Counted from the stretch's first letter, positions 8,248 to 16,961 are shown. The stretch is DNA of 64,000 bases from Thiemannella venezuelensis (GCF_014203605.1 NZ_JACHJJ010000023.1:62001-126000); one strand, 5' to 3'. Notes: generated by a model not told the origin, from the letters alone. Program-made: numbers and translations.

Positions 8248-9307
8248 CGGCACGGGAGTCGCGACCGCGACGGCGGGCTCGGGACCGGGCACGCTGGACG
8301 GGCCCGGCGCCCCGGATGTACAGAACATGCCGGATGCACAGGGCGTGCCGGACGCGAGGGGCGTGCCGGACGCGTCGGGCACTCCGGCCGGAGGAGGGGC
8401 GGGAAGCGGTCCCGTGCCGGACGGGGGGCCCGCCGGGCGGGCTCCCGCCTCCCGGGCTCCGGGGGCCGTGCGCGCCTGGCTGCGGCTGCTCGGCTCGGAG
8501 GCCGGGCTGACCTTCCGGCGCCCGCGCAACCTCGCCATGCTCGCCGTGCTCGGGGTCATCCCGGTGCTGGTGGGCGTCGCGATGCGGCTGTTCGCCGAGC
8601 CGATCGCGGCCGAGGCGGGGGACGGGCCGGGGAACGGCGGGGCGATCTTCGCCCAGATCACCGGGAACGGGCTCTTCCTCACCTTCGCCGCGCTCTCCGT
8701 GCTGGTGCAGCTCATGCTCCCGGTCGCGGTCGCGGTGGTGGCCGGTGACGCGGTCGCAGGGGAGGCGGGCGGCGGCACGCTGCGCTACCTGCTCACCGCC
8801 CCGGCGGGCCGGACCCGCCTGCTGGCCGCCAAGTACGGCAACGCGGTCCTGTTCTGCCTGGCGGCCGTCAGCGTGATCGCCCTGTCGGCGCTGGTGACCG
8901 GCCTGGCGCTGTTCCCGGCCGGGCCGATCACCCTGCTGTCCGGCACGACGATCCCCTTCGCCGAGGGGCTGCTCAGGATCGGCCTGGTCGTCCTCTACGT
9001 CACGGCGGGGATGGCCGCCCTGGCCGCGGTCGCGCTGGCCCTGTCCACGCTGACCGAGGTGGCGATCGGCGCCATCGCGGCGACGGTGGTGACGGTCGTC
9101 GTGGTCCAGGTCCTCGGTGTGATCCCGCAGCTCGCCTGGCTCCAGCCGTACCTGCTGACGCAGTGGTGGAACGGGTTCGACGGTGTCCTGCGCGATCCGG
9201 TCGCCGTCGCCGAGATGGGCCAGGGCCTGCTGGTCTTCGCCGCCTACACCGCCGTCTTCGGTTCGATCGCCTGGGCCCGCTTCACCGGCAAGGACATCAC
9301 CGCCTGA
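8234..9307 (+). CDS. ABC-2 type exporter permease with repeat-rich N-terminal extension
   Basis: 357 residues; six membrane segments between about residues 95 and 350 (LAMLAVLGVIPVLVGVAM, LSVLVQLMLPVAVAVV, AVLFCLAAVSVIALSAL and so on) fit an ABC-2 permease. It starts 14 bp inside the ATPase gene. The first ~75 residues are Gly/Pro/Asp-rich and contain four degenerate six-residue repeats (consensus VPDARG) encoded by an 18-bp tandem repeat; this extension is unusual. Together with the ATPase and the LolA-like protein it probably forms one export or membrane-remodelling system controlled by the divergent two-component pair. Substrate unknown. Confidence 0.82.
   Translation: MSTADGTGVATATAGSGPGTLDGPGAPDVQNMPDAQGVPDARGVPDASGTPAGGGAGSGPVPDGGPAGRAPASRAPGAVRAWLRLLGSEAGLTFRRPRNLAMLAVLGVIPVLVGVAMRLFAEPIAAEAGDGPGNGGAIFAQITGNGLFLTFAALSVLVQLMLPVAVAVVAGDAVAGEAGGGTLRYLLTAPAGRTRLLAAKYGNAVLFCLAAVSVIALSALVTGLALFPAGPITLLSGTTIPFAEGLLRIGLVVLYVTAGMAALAAVALALSTLTEVAIGAIAATVVTVVVVQVLGVIPQLAWLQPYLLTQWWNGFDGVLRDPVAVAEMGQGLLVFAAYTAVFGSIAWARFTGKDITA
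8311..8382. repeat. Degenerate 18-bp tandem repeat inside the permease gene
   Basis: Four in-frame 18-bp units (8311, 8329, 8347, 8365), the last two nearly identical (GCCGGACGCGAGGGGCGT type). They encode the PDxxxx repeats of the permease N-terminus. Length is a multiple of three, so copy changes would keep the frame. Confidence 0.75.
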
Positions 9308-9434
9308 GGATCCCGGGCGGGACCCCGCCGACCGGCCGGGGCCGGCGGGGCTGCGCAGGAAGCCGCAGAGGTGCCGCAGAGGTGCCGCAGACGCGGCACA
9401 GCCCGAATCCCCGGCCTTCGGGCCGGGGAGCGCG

Positions 9435-10223
9435 TCAGGCGGGCCGGGACCGCTCCGGGTCCGGGGCGGAGGCCGTACGGCTCCCGCGGCGCAGGCCGAG
9501 CACGCCGATCACGGTGCCGGCGAGCCCGGCGAGCAGCCCGCCCGCGCCCAGCAGCCGGGCGGTGCCGTCGCCGGAGGACGCGGTGGCGGCCGCGACCGGG
9601 GCCACCGACGGAGCGGATCCGGCCCCGGCCGACGGGGTGGCCGAGTGCCCGGCGTCGTGCCCGGCGCCGTGGCCGTCGCCGCCGGAGGCGGGCGTGAGCT
9701 TCAGGACCGGGGCCGGGCGGTCGGGCTCGGAGCCGTCGGCCTTGGGCTCGTCGGCCCACTTCACGACCTCGCCGCCGGTGTAGGTCTGCGTGGCGGGGAA
9801 GACCAGGTGATCGGTGTCCTTGGGCAGCATGCCCATCGAGACCTCGAACTCCTGGAACTGGCCGGGTGCGATCGTCCCGCCGGACCAGGTGATCTTCGTG
9901 ACCGCCTCGGTGATCTCTCCGTACTCCGTGGTGACGGGCTTGTCGAGCTTCTCCTCGGTCACCTCGACGTCCCAGCCGGGCACCGGCCGCACCGAGACGA
10001 ACGGCAGCGGGTGGTCGGCGGGGAAGGCGACCTCGACCTTGCTCGTCGAGGCGTCGTCGCGCTCGTTCGGCACCCGGAAGGCGACCTTGGTGAAAGCGCC
10101 CTGCTCGGCGCTGCCGGGGTTGATCGTGACGTGTGCGAGAGCGGGCGCGGCGAGGGCGAGGGCGAGGGCGGCGCCGCCCGCGGTGACGGTCGCGGCGCGG
10201 CGGCATGCTGCGGCAAGGGACAT
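9435..10223 (-). CDS. YcnI family copper-binding protein (DUF1775)
   Basis: 262 residues, exported and anchored. After the signal peptide (cleavage expected after ALA near residue 30) the mature protein starts HVTINPGSAEQG. In the YcnI family this N-terminal His takes part in copper binding. The DUF1775 domain covers about residues 31-180. A His-rich linker (GGDGHGAGHDAGHS), a low-complexity Ala/Ser stretch and a C-terminal membrane helix (LLGAGGLLAGLAGTVIGVLGL) followed by Arg residues anchor it. It lies 67 bp downstream of a small membrane protein gene that has a paralogue beside the second copper locus. Role: extracytoplasmic copper handling, inferred from the family. Confidence 0.88.
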   Translation of the reverse strand: MSLAAACRRAATVTAGGAALALALAAPALAHVTINPGSAEQGAFTKVAFRVPNERDDASTSKVEVAFPADHPLPFVSVRPVPGWDVEVTEEKLDKPVTTEYGEITEAVTKITWSGGTIAPGQFQEFEVSMGMLPKDTDHLVFPATQTYTGGEVVKWADEPKADGSEPDRPAPVLKLTPASGGDGHGAGHDAGHSATPSAGAGSAPSVAPVAAATASSGDGTARLLGAGGLLAGLAGTVIGVLGLRRGSRTASAPDPERSRPA

Positions 10224-10290
10224 GGGTGTTCTCCACTTCGGGGACTCGGGCTCGTCGGAGCCCCTCCGGGGTTCCGGGAAAGGGGGCGGG

Positions 10291-10878
10291 TCAGGCGGCG
10301 GGAAGCGGAGGACCGCGCCGGCTGACGATGTGACGGAGGAGGGGCCGGACGGGAACGGGGACGGCGCCGGGCGCGGCGGCGGGCGGCGCGGCCGGCGGGC
10401 CCGAGGGGGCCTGCAGGAGCAGGAACGCCGCGCCGGCGCGGTGCCCGGCGGCGGCGAGGTGGTGCCCGGCCGAGCGGAGCACCGCCCACAGCGCGGTCTC
10501 GCCGCGGGCCAGCCACCAGCCGGTGACCAGCGTCGCGGTGAGGTGGGCCAGCAGCATGCCCAGGCTCTCGCCCAGCCCCTGGCCGTGCGGGTGGGCCGTC
10601 AGCGAGATCCCGGAGGGGCCGCCGAGGGCGAACAGTTCGTGCAGGACCAGTTGCGCGCCGGTGAGGGCGACGTTGACGGTCCTGGCGGACCGCTCGCGCC
10701 CGGCGAGCGAGAGCGCCGTGATGACGGCGGCCGCGGTCCCCGCCGCCACCGCCCACGCCTGCGGCCCCGAGCCGCCCGCGGCCACGTGGCCGAGGACGGC
10801 GAGCGCCACGCAGACGGCCGCGAAGGCGGCCGAGCGCACGAGACGGAGCGGGAGGCGGGCACGCATGACGCCGGACAT
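10291..10878 (-). CDS. Small integral membrane protein, copper-locus associated
   Basis: 195 residues with about four hydrophobic helices (AAFAAVCVALAVLGHVAAGG, WAVAAGTAAAVITALSLAG, VNVALTGAQLVLHELFALGG, LGMLLAHLTATLVTGWWLARG), a His-containing loop (LTAHPHGQGLGE) and a C-terminal tail ending in LLRHIVSRRGPP. No named domain is recognised. It is clearly paralogous to the protein at 22387-22944: same length, helices, LARGE(T/A)ALW motif and RRGPP tail. Both sit next to predicted copper proteins (YcnI here, PCuAC there), so a role in copper transport or metalation is a reasonable guess. Two ATGs (10878, 10866) are possible; the first is chosen. Confidence 0.72.
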   Translation of the reverse strand: MSGVMRARLPLRLVRSAAFAAVCVALAVLGHVAAGGSGPQAWAVAAGTAAAVITALSLAGRERSARTVNVALTGAQLVLHELFALGGPSGISLTAHPHGQGLGESLGMLLAHLTATLVTGWWLARGETALWAVLRSAGHHLAAAGHRAGAAFLLLQAPSGPPAAPPAAAPGAVPVPVRPLLRHIVSRRGPPLPAA

Positions 10879-11037
10879 GGTCTCACGCCCGGCCGCCGGG
10901 TACCGAACGGAACGGGCTGGTCGGAAGGGCCGGGACGCCGGGCGGGATAACCAATAGTGTGTGATGCCTGCCGTTTTGCGGCTTTTGTGGCTAGGGTTGC
11001 CGCGACCGTGAAAGCACGTGGATCCGGGGTGGTGGCG

Positions 11038-11532
11038 ATGCGGCACTTCGTCGGGCTGCTCATCGGGCTGGTGACGACGGCGGTCCTGCTCCTCGGTGGA
11101 GGATGGGCGGCCGCGACGACCCTCGGGCGGCCGCTGCCCGGTGCGGCGGGTCTGTCCCCGCAGCCCGGCGGGGCGCAGACCTGGATCGCCCTGGGCGTCA
11201 TGGCCGGGCTCGGCCTGCTGCTCGGCCTGGTGATCGCCGGCAGGGTCTCCCCGCTGGCCGGGTTCGTCCCGTCGATGGTCCTGCTCGCGTGGACCGTGAT
11301 CTACGTTCTCGACGCCGGCCGGGCGATGGGCCTGCTGACCGAGGTCCCCACCTTCCACCGGGAGCTCGACGTGGCGCCGGTGGGCATGGGCGTGCTGCTG
11401 AACAGCGGGATCTACGCCATGCTCGGCGTCGCCCTCTTCCTGCCCGTCCTGATGCCCTCCCGCTGGGCCGGGCGGAGCCGCGAGGAGGACGACGAGTACG
11501 AGGAAGAGCCCGGAGAGCCGTCCTACTACTGA
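11038..11532 (+). CDS. Conserved-looking membrane protein, function unknown
   Basis: About 164 residues with four membrane helices (FVGLLIGLVTTAVLLLGGGW, TWIALGVMAGLGLLLGLVIAG, FVPSMVLLAWTVIYVL, LLNSGIYAMLGVALFLPVL) and an acidic tail EEDDEYEEEPGE. No family is recognised. The start is uncertain: ATG 11038 is used because the protein then begins with the first helix. A GTG at 11008, 11 bases after a TAGGGT -10-like box (10992-10997), could start a leaderless message and add ten residues. It diverges from the copper-associated gene and converges on the flavin-enzyme gene. Confidence 0.65.
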   Translation: MRHFVGLLIGLVTTAVLLLGGGWAAATTLGRPLPGAAGLSPQPGGAQTWIALGVMAGLGLLLGLVIAGRVSPLAGFVPSMVLLAWTVIYVLDAGRAMGLLTEVPTFHRELDVAPVGMGVLLNSGIYAMLGVALFLPVLMPSRWAGRSREEDDEYEEEPGEPSYY

Positions 11533-11556
11533 ACCCGGGGCCACCGGGCCGGCCCG

Positions 11557-13848
11557 TCACCGGGTGCCTTCTCTGAAGGCGTTGTGCCGGAAGACGTTGT
11601 GCCGGAAGACGTTGTGCGGGTCGTAGACGGCCTTGACCCGCCGCAGCCGCCGCAGCGTGGCCGGTGGGAACGCCTTGGCCGGCAGGTCCTCGCCTCCGTG
11701 GGACTCGAAGTTGGGGTAGACCGCGTTCACGCCGAGGCGCTCCCACGCCCGGTCGGCCCGTGCCCGCCGCGACTCGTCGACCACCGCGGACAGGGAGAAG
11801 TTCTGGGTGCGGTGGGCGTAGGCGGTGGCGTCCGGGGCGGTGTCGTTGACCGCCCCGCCGACCGACCGCACCTGGAACATGGCGACGTCGCCGGCCGAGA
11901 ACATGCCGGCCACCGCGGCCGAGGCGGCGGCGTCGAGGTGCTCGACCAGCGCGGAGCGGCTGCGCATGCGGGCCTGGCCGGAGTGGCGGTTGCGGTGCGG
12001 CGCGACGATCGCGGCGTAGGGGGTCAGCTGGGCCTGCTGCTGCAGGACGGGGGCGAGCTCCAGGAACGGCTCGATGGCCGCGACGGCGGCGTCGGCGTCG
12101 TCCCCGGCCCACACGATGATGGTCTGCGCGAGGATCTGCCCGCCCGCCCGGCCGGGGAAGGCCGACAGGAAGGCCGTCAGCCGCCGGGGGCTGCTCTCGA
12201 CCAGCCGTCCCCAGCCCTGCAGGAACGCGGCCAGGTCCGAGGCGTCGTGCACGAGGACGGCGAAGACGACGTCGCCCACCTCCGCGGCCTCGATGTCGAA
12301 GGAGGTGACCACGCCCATGTCGCCGCCCGCGCCGCGCAGGGCCCAGAACAGGTCGGGATGGTGCCCGGCGTCCGCGCGGACGATCCGCCCGTCGGCCAGG
12401 ACGACCTCGGCGCCCACGACGTGGTCGATGGTCAGCCCGTAGGAGCGTCCCAGGAAGCCCTGCCCACCGGAGGTCGCCAGGCCGCCGACGCCCACGTCGC
12501 CGTAGTCGCCGGAGCTGATGGCCAGCCCGTACGGCGCCAGCGCCTGGGCCACCTCGCCCCAGCGGGCGCCCGCCCCGACGCGCACCAGCCGCCGCTCGCG
12601 GTCGATCACCTCGACGCCGTTCATCGCGCCCACGTCGATGACGATGCCGCCGTCGTTGGTGGACCGCCCGCTGATGCCGTGCCCGCCGCTGCGCACCGCC
12701 AGCGGCACGTCCTGCTCCCTGGCGAACGCCAGCGCCTCGGCCACCTGGCCCGGCGTGGACGGGCGCAGGACCAGGCCGGGCGAGCCGGGCCACACGTAGG
12801 TGGAGCGCACGTCCTCGTAACCGCGGTCGCCGGGTTCGACCGCGGTCGCGGCCAGGGAGGCGGGCACCGCGTCGTAGCCGATGCCCGCGCGCCGCAGCGC
12901 GAGAGCGCGGGCCGGGCGCGCGCGGCCGGCGCCCGTGCCCGCGGCGGCGCCTGAGGAGGCCCGCTCGGCGGCCACGGCCTCGCGCAGGGCCGGGGCCACC
13001 TCCTGGGCGAAGGTCTGGATGGTCCGCGGATCGTCGGAGCCGAGGATGAACGTGCTGACGCCGTCCTCCAGCGCCAGGGGGAGCAACCGCTCGACCCACC
13101 GGGCGGGCGGCCCCTGCAGCGGCCCGCGGCCGGAGTCCTCGAAGCCCCCGCCCGCGAGGTTGAGCAGGCGGCGGATCTCGCGCGGGTCGCGCCCCGCCTC
13201 CGCGGCCGCCTCGTCGATGATCTTGTTTCCCGCGGGGACGTCCTCCGGCTGGAGGTAGCCGAGGCTGGGCAGCCAGCCGTCGGCCTTGGCGCCGATCAGG
13301 CGCAGCATCCGCGGCTTGTACGCGCCCAGCCAGATCGGCACGTCGTGCGCGGGCGCGGGGCCCCGCTTGGCCCCGTCGACCGCGTAGTGGGCGCCGTCCA
13401 CGCGCAGCAGGCGGCGCTCGCCGGCGTCCCAGACGCCGCGGATGACGTCGATGGCCTCGCTCAGCGCCTCGATGCTCTGCCCGGGGGTGAGCCGGCGGCC
13501 GCCCATGGCCTCGATCGCGTCCCAGAAGGCCCCCGCTCCCAGGCCGAGCTCGATCCGCCCGCCCGAGAGCAGATCGAGGCTGGCCACCGAGCGCGCCAGC
13601 ACGGCCGGGTTCCGCAGCGGCAGGTTGAGGACGTTGCCGGCCAGGTGGACGCGCTCGGTCCGGGCGGCCACCCAGCTCAGCAGCGTCCACGTGTCCAGGA
13701 AACCGGGCTGGTAGGGGTGGTCCTGGAAGGTGACCAGGTCCAGGCCGGCCCGCTCGCTCAGGAGGGCCAGCTCGGTCACCGCGTCAGGCCGCCGGTTCTG
13801 CGGCGTGATGAACGATCCGAATCGCAGGTCGTGGCCGTAGTCGGGCAT
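11557..13848 (-). CDS. Fusion of luciferase-like monooxygenase and FAD-linked (BBE) oxidase
   Basis: 763 residues, two enzymes in one chain. Residues ~1-290 are a luciferase-like flavin/F420-dependent oxidoreductase (HDLRFGSFITPQ, GRIELGLGAG, KADGWLPSLGYL). After an Ala-rich linker, ~335-510 form a PCMH FAD domain with RSGGHGISG, whose His is the covalent FAD site in berberine-bridge-type oxidases. The cysteine used for a second link in bicovalent relatives is absent (SSGDYGDVGVGG). The C-terminus has the BBE element YDPHNVF. The ATG at 13848 has GGAGGAG 4-10 bases upstream. It faces a MarR gene. Substrate unknown; oxidation or detoxification of a small aromatic is plausible. Confidence 0.85.
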   Translation of the reverse strand: MPDYGHDLRFGSFITPQNRRPDAVTELALLSERAGLDLVTFQDHPYQPGFLDTWTLLSWVAARTERVHLAGNVLNLPLRNPAVLARSVASLDLLSGGRIELGLGAGAFWDAIEAMGGRRLTPGQSIEALSEAIDVIRGVWDAGERRLLRVDGAHYAVDGAKRGPAPAHDVPIWLGAYKPRMLRLIGAKADGWLPSLGYLQPEDVPAGNKIIDEAAAEAGRDPREIRRLLNLAGGGFEDSGRGPLQGPPARWVERLLPLALEDGVSTFILGSDDPRTIQTFAQEVAPALREAVAAERASSGAAAGTGAGRARPARALALRRAGIGYDAVPASLAATAVEPGDRGYEDVRSTYVWPGSPGLVLRPSTPGQVAEALAFAREQDVPLAVRSGGHGISGRSTNDGGIVIDVGAMNGVEVIDRERRLVRVGAGARWGEVAQALAPYGLAISSGDYGDVGVGGLATSGGQGFLGRSYGLTIDHVVGAEVVLADGRIVRADAGHHPDLFWALRGAGGDMGVVTSFDIEAAEVGDVVFAVLVHDASDLAAFLQGWGRLVESSPRRLTAFLSAFPGRAGGQILAQTIIVWAGDDADAAVAAIEPFLELAPVLQQQAQLTPYAAIVAPHRNRHSGQARMRSRSALVEHLDAAASAAVAGMFSAGDVAMFQVRSVGGAVNDTAPDATAYAHRTQNFSLSAVVDESRRARADRAWERLGVNAVYPNFESHGGEDLPAKAFPPATLRRLRRVKAVYDPHNVFRHNVFRHNAFREGTR
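11581..11619. repeat. 15-bp tandem repeat at the 3' end of the fusion gene
   Basis: GTTGTGCCGGAAGAC occurs at 11581 and 11596, followed by a partial third copy. On the coding strand this repeats the residues NVFRH (NVFRHNVFRHNAFRE), iterating the conserved BBE C-terminal element. It stays in frame. Confidence 0.85.
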
Positions 13849-13864
13849 GGGCTCCTCCGCCAAA

Positions 13865-13912
13865 AATAGTAGACGTATCAACCATACCTCTTTTGGTGAC
13901 GTGTCAACTATT
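13865..13912. promoter_or_regulatory. Divergent promoter with MarR-type operator candidates
   Basis: The 83-bp gap between the fusion gene and the MarR gene is AT-richer than its surroundings. It holds direct repeats GACGTATCAAC (13872) and GACGTGTCAAC (13898), 26 bp apart, and an outer inverted pair AATAGT (13865)/ACTATT (13907). This layout suits a MarR repressor controlling both genes. Inferred. Confidence 0.55.
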
Positions 13913-13931
13913 CGTCCCGTAGAGTGGAGCC

Positions 13932-14480
13932 ATGACCGCGCGCCCGCCCTCGACCGGCCCGGCGGCGACCGGTGCGCCGGCCGGCCCCGCGGCGATGGAC
14001 GCGTGGCGGAGCCACACGGTCGTCCACGCCCGGCTGGCCGCCCACCTGGCGCGCGAACTCGCCCGCGCCACCGGCCTGTCCGAGGCCGACCACCAGATCC
14101 TCGACGCGCTCCTGGACGCCCCGCAGGGGCGCATGCGGGCGCTGGAGCTGCGCTGGACGCTGCAGTGGGAGAAGAGCCGGCTGTCCCACCAGGCCGCCCG
14201 CATGAGCGCCCGCGGCCTGCTGCGGCGGCAGGCGTGCGCCGAGGACGCGCGGGGCTGGGACATCGTCCTCACCGCCGCCGGGCGCGAGGCGGCCGAGCGC
14301 GCCCGGCGCGTCCGGGAGGAGTCCGTGCGGGCCCTCGTGCTGGAGACCCTCGGCGCCGAGCGCCTGGCGCACCTCGCCGAGGCCGCCGCCCTGCTGTCCG
14401 AGAGGCTCGAGCGGGCCGCCGAGGCCGATCCCGACTGCGGGGCCGTCCGCGCGGCCCTCGAAGCGGACGGGATCCGCTGA
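13932..14480 (+). CDS. MarR family transcriptional regulator
   Basis: 182 residues with a winged helix-turn-helix (LSEADHQILDALLDAPQGRM, then LRWTLQWEKSRLSHQAARM and the wing RGLLRR...DIVLTAAG) typical of MarR. The Ala/Pro-rich N-terminus of about 20 residues is extra; an internal ATG (codon 22, AMDAWRSH) could be an alternative start. It is divergent from the flavin-enzyme fusion, so it most likely represses that gene and responds to its substrate or a phenolic compound. Confidence 0.85.
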   Translation: MTARPPSTGPAATGAPAGPAAMDAWRSHTVVHARLAAHLARELARATGLSEADHQILDALLDAPQGRMRALELRWTLQWEKSRLSHQAARMSARGLLRRQACAEDARGWDIVLTAAGREAAERARRVREESVRALVLETLGAERLAHLAEAAALLSERLERAAEADPDCGAVRAALEADGIR

Positions 14481-14522
14481 CGCGGTGACCGCGCATGCCC
14501 GCCGGGCCCGGCCTGCGACCGC

Positions 14523-15287
14523 TCACCGGTCGGCGGGCGAGGCCGTGTAGAGGCGGGTGACGACGTCCTCGAGGGAGTCCTCGCCGGGGGTGGTGGCGCG
14601 CAGGTCCTCCAGGGTGCCGTCGAAGCCGAGGCGGCCGTGGTGGATGAGCATGACCCTCCGGCAGAGCTTCTCGATGTCGCCGAGGTCGTGGGTGGTGAGC
14701 AGCACCGTGGTGCCGCGCTCGGCGTTGAGCCGGCCGAGGAACTCGCGCATGGCGGCCTTGCTCACCACGTCGAGGCCGATGGTGGGCTCGTCGAGGACCA
14801 GGACGGCGGGATCGTGCAGAAGGGCGGCGGTGACGTCGCCGCGCATGCGCTGGCCCAGGCTGAGCTGGCGGACCGGGGTCCGCATGAACGCGGCGAGGTC
14901 CAGGAGCTCGGTCAGCTCGTCCAGCCTCCGGCGGAAGTCATTTCGATCTACTTTGTAAAGGAGTCGGACCAGTTCGAAACTGTCCTTCAGCGGCAGATCC
15001 CACCACAGGGTCGTGCGCTGGCCGAAGACCACCCCGATCCGGCGGGCGAGAGCCGTACGGCGGCGCGTCGGATCGAGTCCGGCCACCCGCAGGCGGCCCG
15101 AGGTCGGCGCGAGGATGCCGGTGAGCATCTTGATGGTGGTGGACTTGCCCGCGCCGTTGGGGCCGAGGTAGCCGACGAACTCCCCGGCCGCCACGGTGAA
15201 CGACAGCTCCCGCACGGCGTGCACGGTCCTGCGGGCCCGGCCCCGCCCGACGGTGAAGGAACGGCCGGCGCCGTCGACTTCGATCAT
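14523..15287 (-). CDS. ABC-2 exporter ATP-binding protein (COG4586 type)
   Basis: 254 residues. Walker A GPNGAGKST, the family-typical VVFGQRTTLWWDLP after the Q-loop, signature LSLGQRMRGDV, Walker B VLVLDEPTIGLD, and H-loop TTHDLGDIE. The GQR(T/S)xLWWDLP stretch marks the group that works with two DUF990-type permeases, which lie directly upstream in the same operon; its start is 5 bp from the stop of the first permease. Substrate unknown. Confidence 0.88.
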   Translation of the reverse strand: MIEVDGAGRSFTVGRGRARRTVHAVRELSFTVAAGEFVGYLGPNGAGKSTTIKMLTGILAPTSGRLRVAGLDPTRRRTALARRIGVVFGQRTTLWWDLPLKDSFELVRLLYKVDRNDFRRRLDELTELLDLAAFMRTPVRQLSLGQRMRGDVTAALLHDPAVLVLDEPTIGLDVVSKAAMREFLGRLNAERGTTVLLTTHDLGDIEKLCRRVMLIHHGRLGFDGTLEDLRATTPGEDSLEDVVTRLYTASPADR

Positions 15288-15291
15288 GCGG

Positions 15292-16113
15292 TCAACTCCC
15301 CGTGGAACGGTAGCGGCGGATGCCCGCCCGCCACGCGAGGGCGGCGGCGAGGGCGAGGACGAGGGCCGCGGCGGGCGCGGCGAAGCGCAGTCCGTACGGC
15401 AGGCCGAAGGGGTCGTCCCGGTCCAGCACGTACAGGGCGGGCTGCCAGTTGACGAACGCCAGCGGGACGATGAAGGTGACGGCCCTGACCAGGTCGCCGC
15501 CGTAGACGGTCAGCGGGTACTGGGTCAGGGTGCTGCCGCCGTAGGTGAAGGCGTTGCTCACCTCGGGCGCGTCGGTCAGCAGGAACTGCATCGCGCCGCC
15601 GATGGTGAAGATCGAGGCGAAGATGACGACCCCGCACACGATCATCACCGGGACCATCCAGATCCGGCTCCAGGGCGGGTCGAGCCGGGGCAGGGCGACG
15701 GCGAGCACCACCGCGGCCTGGGCGAGCCGGCCGAACCGCTGCACGCTGAACCGGTCGGTGGCCACCTGCACGAACGCGCTCGCCGGGCGGATGAGCATGG
15801 CGTCGAAGGTGCCGGCCCTGATGTGCTGGCTGAGCCGGTCGACGTTGCCGAAGAGCAGGTCGGCGAGGCCGAACGACACGCCCGCGGTGCCGTACAGGAA
15901 CATGACCTCGGCGAGCGCGAAGCCGCCCAGCGACCGGGTGTGCCCGAAGACGATCCAGATCGCGGCGACGTCCATCCCGGTCAGCACGAACGAGCCCAGG
16001 ACCATCATGACCAGCGGGACCGGGTACTGCGCCGAGGCGCGCAGCCACGTCCAGGCGAGCAGGAGGTAGGTTCTAGCCACGGGCCGCCTCCCGCGGGCGG
16101 CCCGCGCGCTCAT
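15292..16113 (-). CDS. ABC-2 family permease (DUF990/COG3694 type)
   Basis: 273 residues, six membrane segments (PVPLVMMVLGSFVLTGMDV, EVMFLYGTAGVSFGLADLLF, AQAAVVLAVALP, VPVMIVCGVVIFASIFTIGG, AVTFIVPLAFVNWQPALYVL, AAPAAALVLALAAALAW). LRASAQYPVPLVMM and FGNVDRLSQHIRAGTFDAMLIRP are characteristic of this permease group. Its ATG overlaps the stop of the upstream permease by 4 bp (ATGA). It forms a heteromeric exporter with that permease and the ATPase. Confidence 0.85.
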   Translation of the reverse strand: MSARAARGRRPVARTYLLLAWTWLRASAQYPVPLVMMVLGSFVLTGMDVAAIWIVFGHTRSLGGFALAEVMFLYGTAGVSFGLADLLFGNVDRLSQHIRAGTFDAMLIRPASAFVQVATDRFSVQRFGRLAQAAVVLAVALPRLDPPWSRIWMVPVMIVCGVVIFASIFTIGGAMQFLLTDAPEVSNAFTYGGSTLTQYPLTVYGGDLVRAVTFIVPLAFVNWQPALYVLDRDDPFGLPYGLRFAAPAAALVLALAAALAWRAGIRRYRSTGS

Positions 16114-16961
16114 CCACCCTGGACCACCACCTTGCGGCGGGCGGCGCGGGTGGCGAGGGCGCCCAGGGCCAGCAGTGCCGCCGCCCAGAGGGCCTGGAAG
16201 CCGAGCGCCTCCAGCGCGTCGCGTTTGCCGAGGTAGACGTCGGCGGGGACCTGCACCATCGCCGCCCAGGGGAGGGACTGCGCCAGGGTGCCGAACCAGC
16301 CGGGGAAGAGGTTCAGCGGAAGGACCATGCCGCTGAAGAACATCGCCATCACCATGGACAGCGCCTGCGTGCCCCGGTCGTCGACGATCCAGAACGACGA
16401 CAGGGCGACCAGGTAGCGCCAGCCGAAGCTGACGACCACGCCGAGTACGAAGCTGGCGGTGAAGAAGGCCCAGGTGGCGAGGTGCGCGGGGGTGACGATG
16501 CCGAACAGCGCGGCCCCGGCGAGCGTCGGCGGCACGCTGCGCAGCAGGAACAGGTAGCCGGCGCGGCCCAGGTCGTCGGCGAGGTTCCAGGCCTGCAGCG
16601 AGGCGGGGCGCAGGAGGTCGACGGCCACGTCGCCGCTGCGCACGCGCTCGGCGAGCTGGACCCCGCCGCCGAGCAGCTGCATCGGGCCGATGAACGCCTG
16701 GCCGAGGAAGCAGAAGGTGACGGCGTCGGCGACGTCGTATCCGGCCAGGCCGGGACGGGCCTCCCACAGGGCGATCAGGACGTGGGCGCGCAGGATCCCG
16801 AAGACGGTGTTGGTGAAGGCTCCGGCGAGGGCGGCGGCCCGGTAGGCGGAGTGGCGGCGGAAGCCGTACCCGGCGAGGCGCGCGTAGAGGGACAGGCGCG
16901 GGTGGGGCCGGAGGCGGGTTCGGGGCGGGAAGACGGCCTCCTCGGGGTGTCGTGAGGGCAA
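16110..16961 (-). CDS. ABC-2 family permease (COG4587 type), first gene of the operon
   Basis: About 283 residues with six membrane segments. The RSGDVAVDLLRPASLQAW motif matches the partner permease. The frame has no ATG near the first conserved residues; a TTG at 16961 is used, with GGAGGG immediately before it and GAGG 13 bases upstream, so the start is uncertain by up to 30 residues. The frame is open further up to 17219, but that part is proline-rich and unlike the family. The third component of the exporter encoded at 14523-16961. Confidence 0.78.
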   Translation of the reverse strand: MPSRHPEEAVFPPRTRLRPHPRLSLYARLAGYGFRRHSAYRAAALAGAFTNTVFGILRAHVLIALWEARPGLAGYDVADAVTFCFLGQAFIGPMQLLGGGVQLAERVRSGDVAVDLLRPASLQAWNLADDLGRAGYLFLLRSVPPTLAGAALFGIVTPAHLATWAFFTASFVLGVVVSFGWRYLVALSSFWIVDDRGTQALSMVMAMFFSGMVLPLNLFPGWFGTLAQSLPWAAMVQVPADVYLGKRDALEALGFQALWAAALLALGALATRAARRKVVVQGG

